A stretch of DNA of 64,000 nucleotides, taken from assembly GCA_965214675.1 (NCBI GenBank), contig OZ243969.1:1178001-1242000 (forward strand), written 5' to 3'. How positions within the stretch are numbered: the stretch's first letter is position 1; every line of letters begins with the position of its first letter. This DNA is from WTFY01 sp965214675. Lineage in GTDB: Bacteria > Pseudomonadota > Gammaproteobacteria > UBA4575. This document shows positions 36,357-45,650 of the stretch, in pieces. The notes below the pieces were generated by a model that was given only the letters and a program-made list of their open reading frames with translations, did not search any database and was not told where the DNA came from. The translations under genes were made by a program, and so were the position numbers.

Positions 36357-36953
36357 ATGACACCTGAAGCGCGAATCAAGAAGCTGTTCAATGCCAGTAT
36401 CTCGGTCAAACAGGACAGTACGGAAATACTGGCGGCCCCCATTGTCCAGGCAGGCACACTCATTGTCCGTTCTCTGAGAAACCAGGGGAAGATCCTGACC
36501 TGCGGAAACGGAGGATCGGCTGCGGATGCACAGCATTTTTCATCTGAACTGCTCAACCGTTTCGAGAAGGAACGCGAAGGATTGGCAGCAGTGGCGCTGA
36601 CCACAGACAGCTCGACCCTCACCTCAATCGCCAATGATTACGACTACGAAAAGATTTTTTCCAAGCAGGTGCTGGCGCTTGGCCGAAGCGGCGACGTCCT
36701 CATTGCCATCACAACAAGCGGGCGGTCCGCGAATGTGTCTGCTGCGATCACAGCTGCGCATCAGCGAAACATGTCCGTGATTGCGTTATCAGGCAAGGAC
36801 GGCGGTGACATCCCTTCCATGCTGGGACCACAGGATGTCGAGATACGTGTGCCGAGTTCATCTACCGCACGCACACAGGAAGTGCATCTGCTGGTACTTC
36901 ACTGTCTGTGCGACCTGGTCGACCATGACATGATTGGTGGCGATCCTTCCTGA
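36357..36953 (+). CDS. diaA: DnaA initiator-associating protein DiaA (SIS domain)
   Basis: The ATG at 36357 gives 198 residues. The SIS-fold protein has CGNGGSAADAQHFSSELLNRFE and the C-terminal LGPQDVEIRVPSSSTARTQEVH block that resembles E. coli DiaA. DiaA promotes DnaA assembly at the origin. The related GmhA (phosphoheptose isomerase) is the main alternative, but the place after lpoA favours DiaA. There are no CBS domains, so it is not KdsD. Confidence 0.87.
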   Translation: MTPEARIKKLFNASISVKQDSTEILAAPIVQAGTLIVRSLRNQGKILTCGNGGSAADAQHFSSELLNRFEKEREGLAAVALTTDSSTLTSIANDYDYEKIFSKQVLALGRSGDVLIAITTSGRSANVSAAITAAHQRNMSVIALSGKDGGDIPSMLGPQDVEIRVPSSSTARTQEVHLLVLHCLCDLVDHDMIGGDPS

Positions 36954-36959
36954 GCCTGC

Positions 36960-38357
36960 ATGCCCCTGCAACCCCATTTAGTCCAGCGTTTTTTCGATGC
37001 CTGCGGGGAACAGTCGGTACTTGCTGATCAAAGCGAATGCTGGACGTACGGGTTTGACAACAGCAAGCAGCATGCCTGTCCGGATTTGGTCGTGCTGCCA
37101 CAGGATGCAAAGCAAATCCAGGAATGTGTGCAACTCTGCAGGCAGTTCAATATCCCTTTGACTACACGGGGACGCGGTACCAACACCACCGGGGCCGCAG
37201 TACCGGTCCAGTCCGGAATTGTGCTTTCAACAGAACGGATGGATCGGATACTGGAGGTCGATCGCTCCAACCGGAACATGCGTGTTGAACCGGGTGTATT
37301 GAATTCGACAGTACAGAAACGGGCTGCGGAATATGGCTTGTTCTGGCCACCGGACCCGGGCAGTGCGGATTACTGCACCGTGGGCGGTAACCTGGCCTGT
37401 AATGCTGCAGGACCACGTGCGATCAAATACGGGACCTGCCGTGAGAACACGCTGGAACTCCTCGCGGTCACTGGAGCGGGCCACTTGATCCGTACCGGAT
37501 CAGCAACCACTAAAGGCGTAGTGGGTCTGGACCTGACACGTTTACTGATTGGTTCCGAAGGTATCTTGGCCATCATCACCGAAGCGCGGCTGAAACTGGG
37601 GGCAATTGCCGAGCGAACGGACACGATCCGTGCATGCTACCAGGACGCGCAGTCGGCGATTGATGCAGTAGTGAGCATCCTGGCACAAAGTGCCTTGCCC
37701 TGCGCACTTGAGTTTATTGACGAGGGCTCTTTGAACCTGATCCGCGGACAGCAGGCAATCGCGCTGGACAGCGATGCAAAAGCCATGCTGATCATCGAGG
37801 TCGATGGCCTGACACCGGCGGTTGATGCTGAGGTCGCCGCGGTGCTTGAAGCCGCAAAAAATCCGGGGTGTGTCGATTTGGAAAATGCCAGCGAATCCCG
37901 ACAAAGGGAGGAATTGTGGCGGGCACGCAAAGTGCTGTCGCAAGCGTTGCGCAGCTTTGCACCCAGCAAGATCAATGAAGACGTGGTCGTCCCTGTTTCT
38001 CAACTGCCGGCTTTGCTGCGAGACCTTGAGCACCTCAGCAAGGAATTCTCCATACCGATATTCAATTTTGGTCATGCCGGGAATGGCAACATTCATGTCA
38101 ATCTTCTGTATGACGAGTCCGACAGCCGCCAGGCTGCCACTGCCCGCCATTGCCTGAACAAGGTATTCGATCGGGTACTGAAACTGGGCGGGACGCTGTC
38201 AGGCGAGCACGGCGTGGGGGTTTCCAAGCGTGACTGGGTAGACCGGGAGCTCAACCCCGAAGTATTGAGCCTGATGATGCAAATAAAACAGCAGTTTGAT
38301 CCTGACGGCATCCTGAATCCAGGCAAGGTGCTGCCGCACCTGGCTGTTAGCGACTAG
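36960..38357 (+). CDS. FAD-linked oxidase of the GlcD / D-lactate / D-2-hydroxyglutarate dehydrogenase type
   Basis: The 465-residue flavoprotein has an N-terminal PCMH-type FAD domain (RGRGTNTTGAAVPVQ, then GGNLACNAAGPRAIKYG) and a C-terminal FAD-oxidase cap with HAGNGNIHVNLLYD and SGEHGVGVSKRDW, whose histidines bind the substrate-proximal metal in related enzymes. It probably oxidises a D-2-hydroxyacid such as glycolate, D-lactate or D-2-hydroxyglutarate. No GlcE or GlcF partners are adjacent, which argues for a single-subunit enzyme. It starts 6 bp after diaA and may be cotranscribed. Confidence 0.85.
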   Translation: MPLQPHLVQRFFDACGEQSVLADQSECWTYGFDNSKQHACPDLVVLPQDAKQIQECVQLCRQFNIPLTTRGRGTNTTGAAVPVQSGIVLSTERMDRILEVDRSNRNMRVEPGVLNSTVQKRAAEYGLFWPPDPGSADYCTVGGNLACNAAGPRAIKYGTCRENTLELLAVTGAGHLIRTGSATTKGVVGLDLTRLLIGSEGILAIITEARLKLGAIAERTDTIRACYQDAQSAIDAVVSILAQSALPCALEFIDEGSLNLIRGQQAIALDSDAKAMLIIEVDGLTPAVDAEVAAVLEAAKNPGCVDLENASESRQREELWRARKVLSQALRSFAPSKINEDVVVPVSQLPALLRDLEHLSKEFSIPIFNFGHAGNGNIHVNLLYDESDSRQAATARHCLNKVFDRVLKLGGTLSGEHGVGVSKRDWVDRELNPEVLSLMMQIKQQFDPDGILNPGKVLPHLAVSD

Positions 38358-38377
38358 TTACACGTCGCCGGCATACG

Positions 38378-38746
38378 CTATTTGACGACCTGTAAATGCG
38401 GACGCTCAGACTTGTCGGGGCCCTCCTCTGGAGGTGAATCATCGCCTTCGGGAAACATCATGCCCTGACCATTTTCGCGGGCATAAATCGCGCTGACACA
38501 TTTGACCGGGATTCTTATACTGATTGTTTTGCCCGCAAACCGGGCCTCGAAACTGATGGCATGCTGGCCAAGCTCAAGGGCTTGCACCGCCATGGGACCA
38601 ATGTTGAGGACGATCTTGTCATCTTCGACAAATTCATGTGGCACCTGGACCTGATCGCTGGCCTTGACAAGGATATACGGCGTCATTTCGTTATCAACGA
38701 TCCAGTCATACATTGCACGAATCAAGTAGGGCTGACTCGGTATCAT
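38378..38746 (-). CDS. sspB: ClpXP adaptor SspB
   Basis: The 122-residue protein has the SspB fold start (PYLIRAMYDWIVDNEMTPYILV), the substrate-binding body, a linker, and a C-terminal ClpX-tethering tail (RPHLQVVK). SspB brings ssrA-tagged and other substrates to ClpXP. It lies 32 bp after sspA. The acidic linker (GDDSPPEEGPDKSE) is normal. The gene is convergent with the FAD-linked oxidase. Confidence 0.95.
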   Translation of the reverse strand: MIPSQPYLIRAMYDWIVDNEMTPYILVKASDQVQVPHEFVEDDKIVLNIGPMAVQALELGQHAISFEARFAGKTISIRIPVKCVSAIYARENGQGMMFPEGDDSPPEEGPDKSERPHLQVVK

Positions 38747-38778
38747 TTCGGGAAACTGGTGGAAATGTGGCAGGAAAA

Positions 38779-39429
38779 TTACTGTGAAAGTTCTTTCAAG
38801 TCGCTTGGCCTTGCTTCCAATTCAGCCTCCGACAAGCTGCTTCTGAAAGAGGTACGGTTGAACACGCGTTGTGCGTATTCGGTAATGGGCCTGACGGTTG
38901 GACCTAAATCGATCCCCAGGCTTGGCAACCTCCATAGAATGGGTGCAATGCTGCAGTCCACAAGACTGAACTCATCACTCAGGAAATAAGGCTTGACCTT
39001 GAACAACTCCGCAACTGAAAGCAGGCTCTCCTGCAAGTCTTTTCTTGCCTTGTTGGCCACAGTTGCCTTGTTGGAATGCAGCCTCACCAAGGGCCCGTAC
39101 CAGTCATTTTCAATACGGAAAAGCATCAGGCGCGACTTGGAGCGGGATACCGGGTCAACCGGCATCAGTGGCGGGTGTGGAAAACGTTCATCCAGATATT
39201 CCATGATGACGCGTGCATCATATAAAACCAGTTCGCGGTCGGTCAGCGTGGGAACCGTGTTATACGGGTTGATGTCCAGCAGATCCTCGGGCTTGTTGTC
39301 GGGGTCAATGTAGACGACATCAACCGTAATATCCTTTTCCGCCAGAACAACCCGCACACGGTGGCTTTGCGCGCAACTCGGATCTGAAAACAATGTCATG
39401 CCGGAACGGCGATTCGCTACTAAAACCAT
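38779..39429 (-). CDS. sspA: Stringent starvation protein A (GST-fold RNA polymerase-associated protein)
   Basis: The ATG at 39429 gives 216 residues beginning MVLVANRRSGMTLFSDP, matching the SspA family; a longer start at 39450 is less likely. A purine-rich GGGGAGG lies just upstream. It has a thioredoxin-like N-terminal and helical C-terminal glutathione-S-transferase fold but no glutathione-transferase activity is expected. SspA binds RNA polymerase and alters stress gene expression. The petABC-sspA-sspB order is common in gamma- and betaproteobacteria. Confidence 0.94.
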   Translation of the reverse strand: MVLVANRRSGMTLFSDPSCAQSHRVRVVLAEKDITVDVVYIDPDNKPEDLLDINPYNTVPTLTDRELVLYDARVIMEYLDERFPHPPLMPVDPVSRSKSRLMLFRIENDWYGPLVRLHSNKATVANKARKDLQESLLSVAELFKVKPYFLSDEFSLVDCSIAPILWRLPSLGIDLGPTVRPITEYAQRVFNRTSFRSSLSEAELEARPSDLKELSQ

Positions 39430-39472
39430 GGGCCTCCCCTGAGTATGCACACTCTACAGCCAATAAAGGATG

Positions 39473-40225
39473 TCAGTGAACGTCCTGCCAGTAATTTTTC
39501 TTCAAGAAGTAGGATAGTGTTCCCAGTACTACAAGGAAGAACAAGACACCAATCCCTATTTTTTTGCGCACTAACTGAGCCGGCTCACTCAAATACGCCA
39601 GGAAATTGACGATATCCACCATGACTTGCTCGTATTCCTCTTCACTGAGCGACCCCGGATGCATCATTTCGAAACGATCAAAAACCAGGTGCTCTTTTCC
39701 GTTTTTGTCGGCCTCATCATGAAATACCGCTTTTTGTGAGCCCTGCAAATTGACCAGTACATGCGGCATTGCCGTATTCGGCAAATGCAGGTTATTCACA
39801 CCAAAAGGACGTGTATCATCGATATAGAATGTCTTCAGGAACTCATACACGGCCTGGGGACCGATCGCTCGCACATGCGTGCTCAGGTCAGGAGGGTCGA
39901 CACCAAGAAACCACTTGGTCGCATCTTCCCTCTTCATGGCAACCGTCATCAGGTCACCGAATTTCTGTTCAGTGAAAATGATGTTGTCCTTCGTCAGGCT
40001 TTCACTGATGCCCAGGTCATCTGCAACACGCTTGTAACGGCTATGCTTTGCCGGGTGGCAACTCAGGCAGTAGTTCACAAAATATTTTGCACCCCGCTGC
40101 AGCGATGTTCTTTTGCTCAAATCAATGTCGATCTTTCCGAAACTTCCTTTTTCATAGGCGCTCGTTCCGGCAGCCCAGGCGGCATTCGTACATAACAGAA
40201 TGAGTATGGCTGCGAAGGCTTTCAT
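39473..40225 (-). CDS. petC: Cytochrome c1 of the bc1 complex
   Basis: Starting at the ATG at 40225 the 250-residue precursor has a Sec signal peptide (cleavage probably after AWA), the haem motif CLSCH (Cys53, Cys56, His57), a Met axial-ligand candidate in TAMPHVLV, and a C-terminal membrane helix. It carries electrons from the Rieske protein to soluble cytochromes. The frame remains open upstream into petB, but the signal peptide fixes the start. It is separated from petB and is not fused to it. Confidence 0.95.
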   Translation of the reverse strand: MKAFAAILILLCTNAAWAAGTSAYEKGSFGKIDIDLSKRTSLQRGAKYFVNYCLSCHPAKHSRYKRVADDLGISESLTKDNIIFTEQKFGDLMTVAMKREDATKWFLGVDPPDLSTHVRAIGPQAVYEFLKTFYIDDTRPFGVNNLHLPNTAMPHVLVNLQGSQKAVFHDEADKNGKEHLVFDRFEMMHPGSLSEEEYEQVMVDIVNFLAYLSEPAQLVRKKIGIGVLFFLVVLGTLSYFLKKNYWQDVH

Positions 40226-40233
40226 GCAGATCT

Positions 40234-41625
40234 TCAGGACGTAACCCTTGTGGGCACTTCTTTTTCCTGACCAAGATTCGTTAAGAACGGCAGTAACAGT
40301 GTGATCACCAGGAATACGGCCGGGATACTCCATGTCTGCCATATCAGCGCAGGATATTCAGAGGTATTCATGAAAATATCGTACAGGGTGATGCCGCCGA
40401 GCAGTATCACAAAACTGCTGATCCAGTACACAGGTCCGTGTGCCCTGCTATAGGTCCACAATACGATAAAGAACAGGAAGTACAGTTCTGTGAAGCGCAG
40501 GGCCAGCTGCGAATACAGAGGTGTAACCGCATTCAGCCCGAGGTATCCGAGGATAATGAATGTAACCGCAAATATGAACAGATTGATCTTGAACAAGAAG
40601 CTTCTGTAGCGAATGGACTTGATCGGATTGCGATCAATCCAGGGAAGAAAGAACAACACAACGATGGAAAGGCCCATGACCACAAAGCCACCAAAGGGAT
40701 TCGGAATTGCCCGCAGCACCGTGTAGAAAGGAGTGAAATACCAGATCGGAGCAATATGGTCCGGTGTATTCAGTGTATTGGCCGGGTCGAAATTTGCATG
40801 CTCCAGAAAGTAGCCGTACATGTCCGGAACAAAAAACACGACCACTGAGAATATTGCCAGGAACACAATGGCTACGAATATATCCTTGACGGTGTAATAG
40901 GGATGAAAAGGGACACTGTCAACGGGAATGCCGTCAGCATTCTTGGTTTCCTTGATTTCAACACCATCGGGGTTATTGGATCCCACTTCGTGCAACGCCA
41001 GGATATGCCCGAACACCAGCGCCAGCAGCGCAAGCGGCATGGCGATGACATGGAGTGCGAAAAACCGGTTCAGAGTCGCATCCGATATCACAAAATCCCC
41101 GCGTATCCACTCCGAGATCGCTTCGCCAATATACGGAATAGTGTTGAACAGGTTGATGATCACCTGCGCACCCCAGTACGACATGTTACCCCAGGGCAGC
41201 AGGTACCCCATGAAGGCTTCGCCCATCAGCGCCACGTAAATCAGCATCCCAAAAATCCAGATCAATTCCCGAGGACTCTTGAACGAGCCATACATCAAGC
41301 CGCGAAACATGTGCAGGTACACCACGATAAAAAAGAACGATGCGCCGGTGGAGTGCATGTATCGAATCAGCCAGCCCCAGTTGACATCGCGCATGATGTG
41401 TTCCACCGAGGCAAATGCCAGCTCGGCATCCGGCTTGTAGTGCATCGTCAGGAATATGCCGCTTAAGATCTGGATGACCAGAACGAGCAGGGCGAGGGAA
41501 CCAAAGAAATACCAGAAGTTAAAATTTTTGGGCGCGTGATATTCGGCAAAGTGGTCTCTCCACATTTTGCTCAATGGAAAGCGCGCATCAATCCAGCCGA
41601 GCAGCCCCCCTGCCTCTGCACTCAT
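40234..41625 (-). CDS. petB: Cytochrome b of the bc1 complex
   Basis: The 463-residue protein is a full-length cytochrome b with eight or more membrane helices. Haem-ligand histidines are His91, His105, His192 and His207, with 14 residues between the second pair. The Qo-site motif is PIWY (293-296) rather than PEWY. It oxidises quinol at the Qo site and passes electrons across the membrane. Start and stop overlap or abut petA and petC. Confidence 0.96.
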   Translation of the reverse strand: MSAEAGGLLGWIDARFPLSKMWRDHFAEYHAPKNFNFWYFFGSLALLVLVIQILSGIFLTMHYKPDAELAFASVEHIMRDVNWGWLIRYMHSTGASFFFIVVYLHMFRGLMYGSFKSPRELIWIFGMLIYVALMGEAFMGYLLPWGNMSYWGAQVIINLFNTIPYIGEAISEWIRGDFVISDATLNRFFALHVIAMPLALLALVFGHILALHEVGSNNPDGVEIKETKNADGIPVDSVPFHPYYTVKDIFVAIVFLAIFSVVVFFVPDMYGYFLEHANFDPANTLNTPDHIAPIWYFTPFYTVLRAIPNPFGGFVVMGLSIVVLFFLPWIDRNPIKSIRYRSFLFKINLFIFAVTFIILGYLGLNAVTPLYSQLALRFTELYFLFFIVLWTYSRAHGPVYWISSFVILLGGITLYDIFMNTSEYPALIWQTWSIPAVFLVITLLLPFLTNLGQEKEVPTRVTS

Positions 41626-42215
41626 GCAGCAGCCTCTTCTTTGGTCATTCCAATCAAAATTCGCCCATCACTCAGGAAGTAGTACGGAGGAACTTCGAGA
41701 TTTTTGTTTGCCGGCACATTTTTATACACGCGCCCGGCCAGGTCGAACCTCGACCCGTGACATGCACAGTAGAACCCGCCTCTCCAGTTTGCACTGATCG
41801 TTCCCGGTTCGGGGCGATATTCAGGAGCACAGCCCAGGTGGGTGCAAATGCCGATCAGTACCAGATATTCCTTCTTGATAGAACGAAATTCGTTTTGCGC
41901 AAATGCCGGCTGCTGGCCATCCCTGGATTCGGGATCACGGAGTTTTGGTGTTAACTTCCCAAGGGATTCCACCATCTCCGGCGTGCGGCGAATAATCCAC
42001 ACGGGTTTCCTGCGCCAGATTTCCTGGATTTGCTGCCCCGGCTGCATTTTGCTCACGTCGACCTCAACGGGGGCGCCAGCGGCAAGTGAGCTTGCGCTTG
42101 GATTCATGCTCGAGATAAAGGGCCAGGCCGTGATCACAGCACCCACCCCGCCAACTATGGCCACACTGCCTGTCAGTGCCTTTCGACGGCTATGATCAAT
42201 TTTGTCGTTTGCCAT
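41622..42215 (-). CDS. petA: Rieske iron-sulfur subunit of the bc1 complex
   Basis: The ATG at 42215 gives 197 residues with a twin-arginine-like N-terminus (SRRKAL) and a membrane anchor. The 2Fe-2S ligand boxes CTHLGC (124-129) and CACHGS (150-155) are intact. It takes electrons from quinol at the Qo site of PetB and hands them to cytochrome c1. Its stop overlaps the petB start by four bases. Confidence 0.96.
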   Translation of the reverse strand: MANDKIDHSRRKALTGSVAIVGGVGAVITAWPFISSMNPSASSLAAGAPVEVDVSKMQPGQQIQEIWRRKPVWIIRRTPEMVESLGKLTPKLRDPESRDGQQPAFAQNEFRSIKKEYLVLIGICTHLGCAPEYRPEPGTISANWRGGFYCACHGSRFDLAGRVYKNVPANKNLEVPPYYFLSDGRILIGMTKEEAAA

Positions 42216-42402
42216 ATAGAAAATTTCCCTGCTCACTAAAATGATGCGTCATACCGCAACGCAACACCCATAGTGAACACGTACATCAGAAATTCTGGTA
42301 CGGGTGTTCTCGGTATTGGATCAAAGGATGTCAGTCTGTGAAAGATGCGTAGGATGGCCTAAGATGCAAAATCCGTCAAGTGGGAGTGCAACAATTCCCT
42401 GT

Positions 42403-43158
42403 CTATGCCGGGTTGTCAATATCGACAAATTCATGCCCGATATGGAATTTTTGCTCAAGGTGTCGAGCCAGGGCCTGAACCCCGTAACGCTCCGTTGCAT
42501 GATGGCCCGCGGCAAAATAGTGGATCTTGGCTTCTCTGGCAATATGGGCTGTAGGTTCTGAAATTTCACCACTGATATACGCATCAAGGTTTGCATCAAC
42601 GGCTTGCTCGATAAATCCCTGACCCGCTCCCGTGCACCAGCCAACGGTGGTGATCTTGTCCGGCCCGGCATCCACATGTATGCAATCGCGCTGCAGCGCT
42701 GAGTTGATACGCTCCTTGAAGGCTGCTGGCGAGGTGGCTTCCAGGTGCCCATAACTTACACAGGCAGCCTGTTCCCCGGCCTGCAGCGTACCGTCAACCT
42801 GGATTCCCAGAAGCCGCCCGAGCTGGGCATTGTTACCGAAGTCCGGATGCGCATCGAGGGGCAAATGATAGGCAAGAAGATTGATATCGTTCTGCAGCAA
42901 CATCGCAAGTCGTGCCCGCTTGATACCGGTTATGCGCGGGTCCTCATTTTTCCAGAAGTATCCGTGATGGACGAGCACCGCATCCGCATTTCTGGCATGG
43001 GCAGCTTTGAGCAACGCCTGGCTCGCGGTCACTCCTGTAACGATGTGCTCGATCCTGTCCCTGCCCTCCACCTGCAATCCATTCGGGCAGTAATCCTTGA
43101 AGCGCTCGGTCTGCAACAAGATGTCCAGGTATCGAGTCAGTTCCTGGATGCTCACCAT
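42403..43158 (-). CDS. Nif3-like dinuclear metal centre protein (YbgI family)
   Basis: The ATG at 43158 gives 251 residues; the longer frame runs into hisC. Conserved metal-binding segments are VHHGYFWKNED and the C-terminal YFAAGHHATERYGVQAL, plus YCPNGLQVEG near the start. These hydrolase-like proteins bind two metal ions; their physiological role is debated (GTP cyclohydrolase 1 type 2 is a name used without proof). It lies between hisC and petA. Confidence 0.9.
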   Translation of the reverse strand: MVSIQELTRYLDILLQTERFKDYCPNGLQVEGRDRIEHIVTGVTASQALLKAAHARNADAVLVHHGYFWKNEDPRITGIKRARLAMLLQNDINLLAYHLPLDAHPDFGNNAQLGRLLGIQVDGTLQAGEQAACVSYGHLEATSPAAFKERINSALQRDCIHVDAGPDKITTVGWCTGAGQGFIEQAVDANLDAYISGEISEPTAHIAREAKIHYFAAGHHATERYGVQALARHLEQKFHIGHEFVDIDNPA

Positions 43159-43234
43159 GGCTGCACCAGAAATTCTGAAGACTGGGGAATAGAGTCGTTT
43201 GAATGGCGCATCTGCACAGGGGGCTTGGGTTGCA

Positions 43235-44311
43235 TCAGACCAGGGCACTCTGCAGAACATCAATGAATCTGCGATTTTCCTTTTCCGTACCTACCGTGAC
43301 CCGCAAGCAGTTCTCCAGCAGACCGGCATTGGCTACATTCTTGATCAGCACCTTGTGCTCCAGCAAGTCGCTGAAAACTGCTTCCGCTGTTTTATTCAAT
43401 GTCCGGAACAAAATGAAATTGGCTTCACTTGGAAAAACACGGATGCCTTCAAGCGCACGCATGGCCGTGATCAGCCATTCCCGCTGCTCACAGATCCGAC
43501 TGGCCTGTGTATTGAAAACGGAAACATTATCCAGTGCAAAACCAGCACTCAGTTGTGTTAACACATTGACATTGTAGGGCAAGCGCAGCTTTTCAAACTC
43601 CTCCAGCCACTGTTGTGCTCCGAGCAGGCAACCCAGACGCAATCCGGCAAGGCCCATCTTTGACAGCGTGCGCAACATCAGTACATGTGGATATTTCTCA
43701 ACCAGCGCCATCAAGGTGCGTGAAGCGAACGGTGCATAGGCTTCATCGATGACGACCAGCCCGCTGCATTGCTGCACAACCTGTTCGACCTGCTGCTGCG
43801 GCCACAGCAGCCCGGTCGGATTGTTCGGGCAATCCAAAAATACCAGCGCTGGATCCGTCTCCTCGATTGCCGCACACATTTGATCCACCTGCAGTGTAAA
43901 GGAATCTGCAGACAGCGGGACCTCGATGACCTGTACACCGATACACTCTGCAATCCGCTTGTACATGGAAAAGCTCGGCGTTACGGTGAGTATGCGTGCG
44001 CCTGGTTTGGCTATCGCAAGAATCAGCAGCTGGATCAGTTCGTCCGAGCCGTTGCCAAACATCAGCTGAATGTCAGCAGGGATCGAGAACGTCTGGCTGA
44101 AGTTTCGTTTCAGCCCGATCGCATGTGGATCCGGGTAACGGTTCAGTACCGCTTTTTCAATAACCTCCAGCCACTGTTTTTTCAGGACTTCAGGCAATCC
44201 ATACGGATTTTCCATGGCATCCAGTTTTATGAATCCACTCGCCTCTGCTACATGATAGGTGCGCATTTCAGCCAGTTCACTGCGCAGCAGTTGTTGCGGG
44301 GTTACAGCCAT
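43235..44311 (-). CDS. hisC: Histidinol-phosphate aminotransferase
   Basis: The 358-residue PLP-dependent fold-type I transferase has KLDAMENPYG at the start, the DEAYAPFA segment, and the PLP lysine region TLSKMGLAGLRLG. It makes L-histidinol phosphate from imidazole-acetol phosphate. It lies 11 bp after hisD. Some HisC proteins also accept aromatic keto acids, which is worth noting with a DAHP synthase in the same operon. Confidence 0.95.
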   Translation of the reverse strand: MAVTPQQLLRSELAEMRTYHVAEASGFIKLDAMENPYGLPEVLKKQWLEVIEKAVLNRYPDPHAIGLKRNFSQTFSIPADIQLMFGNGSDELIQLLILAIAKPGARILTVTPSFSMYKRIAECIGVQVIEVPLSADSFTLQVDQMCAAIEETDPALVFLDCPNNPTGLLWPQQQVEQVVQQCSGLVVIDEAYAPFASRTLMALVEKYPHVLMLRTLSKMGLAGLRLGCLLGAQQWLEEFEKLRLPYNVNVLTQLSAGFALDNVSVFNTQASRICEQREWLITAMRALEGIRVFPSEANFILFRTLNKTAEAVFSDLLEHKVLIKNVANAGLLENCLRVTVGTEKENRRFIDVLQSALV

Positions 44312-44322
44312 TGCAGCAATCT

Positions 44323-45636
44323 TCAGGCAGTCGTGGTTTGCTTGCAGCGATATTCAGCCGACCTGGCGTGCGCTGACAAGCCTTCACTATGCGCCAGAAC
44401 TGCAGCGACCTTGCCCAGTTTTGCTGCACCCTTGCGGGAACAGTTCACGACACTCGTGCGTTTCTGGAAATCATATACGCCAAGGGGAGACGAGTAGCGC
44501 GCGGTGGTGGACGTCGGCAATACGTGGTTTGGCCCTGCACAGTAGTCTCCGAGAACCTCCGGAGAATAATTCCCCAGGAATATGGCACCTGCATTGCTTA
44601 TTTTTTCCAGCAAGGCATCCGGTTCACGGACACAGAGTGCAAGATGTTCCGGTGCAATTCGGTTACTCAGCTCAACCGCTTCCTGCAGATTACTCACACC
44701 GATAAAAACACCCGAGCTGTTCATTGACTGTGTAATCGTTTCAGCACGATCCAGCTGCTCCAGCTGACGTTGCATGTGCCCCAGTACCTGATCCATGAAT
44801 TCATCTTCGGTGGCGATCAGCATGGCGCGTGCCTGGGGGTCGTGTTCTGCCTGCGAGAACAAGTCCATCGCCACCCACTCAGCATCTGCATTGCCATCAC
44901 AGATCACCAATACCTCGGAAGGCCCGGCAATCATATCGATGCCCACCTGGCCAAAGACCATGCGCTTTGCACACGCTACATAGGCATTCCCCGGGCCAAC
45001 GATCTTGTCGACCTTGGGAATTGTGTCAGTACCGTAAGCCAATGCCGCGACCGCCTGGGCTCCACCAATGGTGAAAATACGGTCCACCCCGGAAATTGCT
45101 GCAGCCGCCAGGACCATGGGATTCAGACGGCCGTGCGGGGCAGGCACAACCATACAGACCGATTCAACTCCGGCAACCTTTGCCGGAATCACATTCATCA
45201 GTACAGAGGATGGGTATGCAGCGGTCCCACCAGGCACATAGACCCCCACGTTCTGCAAGGCTGTCACCTTTTGCCCTACTTCATTTCCGTATTCGTCCTG
45301 CAGGGTCCAGGATTCTATGCGCTGACGTTCAGCATACTTGCGAATTCGGGACGCGGCCGTATCAAGGGCTTGCCGTTGCTCATCACTGATGGATTGCAGG
45401 GCTTGCTGAACTTGTGATCCCGTGACTTCCAGATCGCTTATGGACTGCGCTGAAATATGATCGTGGCGTTTGGTAAGTTCCAGGATCGCGGCATCACCTT
45501 GCGTTCGAACCGCTTCAATGATTTTTGCAACGCTGCCGGTCACATCCTGTTCAGCCACAGGACTGCTGCTGAGCCAGCTTTCAAAGGACGTGGAAAAATC
45601 TGCGTCTCGGGTATGAAGACGTGTAATGTCCAGCAT
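44323..45636 (-). CDS. hisD: Histidinol dehydrogenase
   Basis: The 437-residue zinc enzyme shows VYVPGGTAAYPSSVLM, VDKIVGPGNAYVACAKR, DMIAGPSEVLVI and APEHLALCV, which contain the active-site Glu/His and Zn ligands. It catalyses the last two steps of histidine synthesis with NAD+. It lies between the DAHP synthase gene and hisC with gaps of only 14 and 11 bp. Confidence 0.97.
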   Translation of the reverse strand: MLDITRLHTRDADFSTSFESWLSSSPVAEQDVTGSVAKIIEAVRTQGDAAILELTKRHDHISAQSISDLEVTGSQVQQALQSISDEQRQALDTAASRIRKYAERQRIESWTLQDEYGNEVGQKVTALQNVGVYVPGGTAAYPSSVLMNVIPAKVAGVESVCMVVPAPHGRLNPMVLAAAAISGVDRIFTIGGAQAVAALAYGTDTIPKVDKIVGPGNAYVACAKRMVFGQVGIDMIAGPSEVLVICDGNADAEWVAMDLFSQAEHDPQARAMLIATEDEFMDQVLGHMQRQLEQLDRAETITQSMNSSGVFIGVSNLQEAVELSNRIAPEHLALCVREPDALLEKISNAGAIFLGNYSPEVLGDYCAGPNHVLPTSTTARYSSPLGVYDFQKRTSVVNCSRKGAAKLGKVAAVLAHSEGLSAHARSAEYRCKQTTTA

Positions 45637-45650
45637 GGAAGGATTGGGTA

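Noticed and set aside
36357..36953. SIS-domain gene considered as a relocated kdsD
   Set aside because: KdsD carries C-terminal CBS domains and is about 320 residues. This protein is 198 residues, lacks CBS domains and matches DiaA.
38378..39429. sspA considered as an ordinary glutathione S-transferase
   Set aside because: The N-terminal segment matches SspA and it is paired with sspB downstream of petABC.
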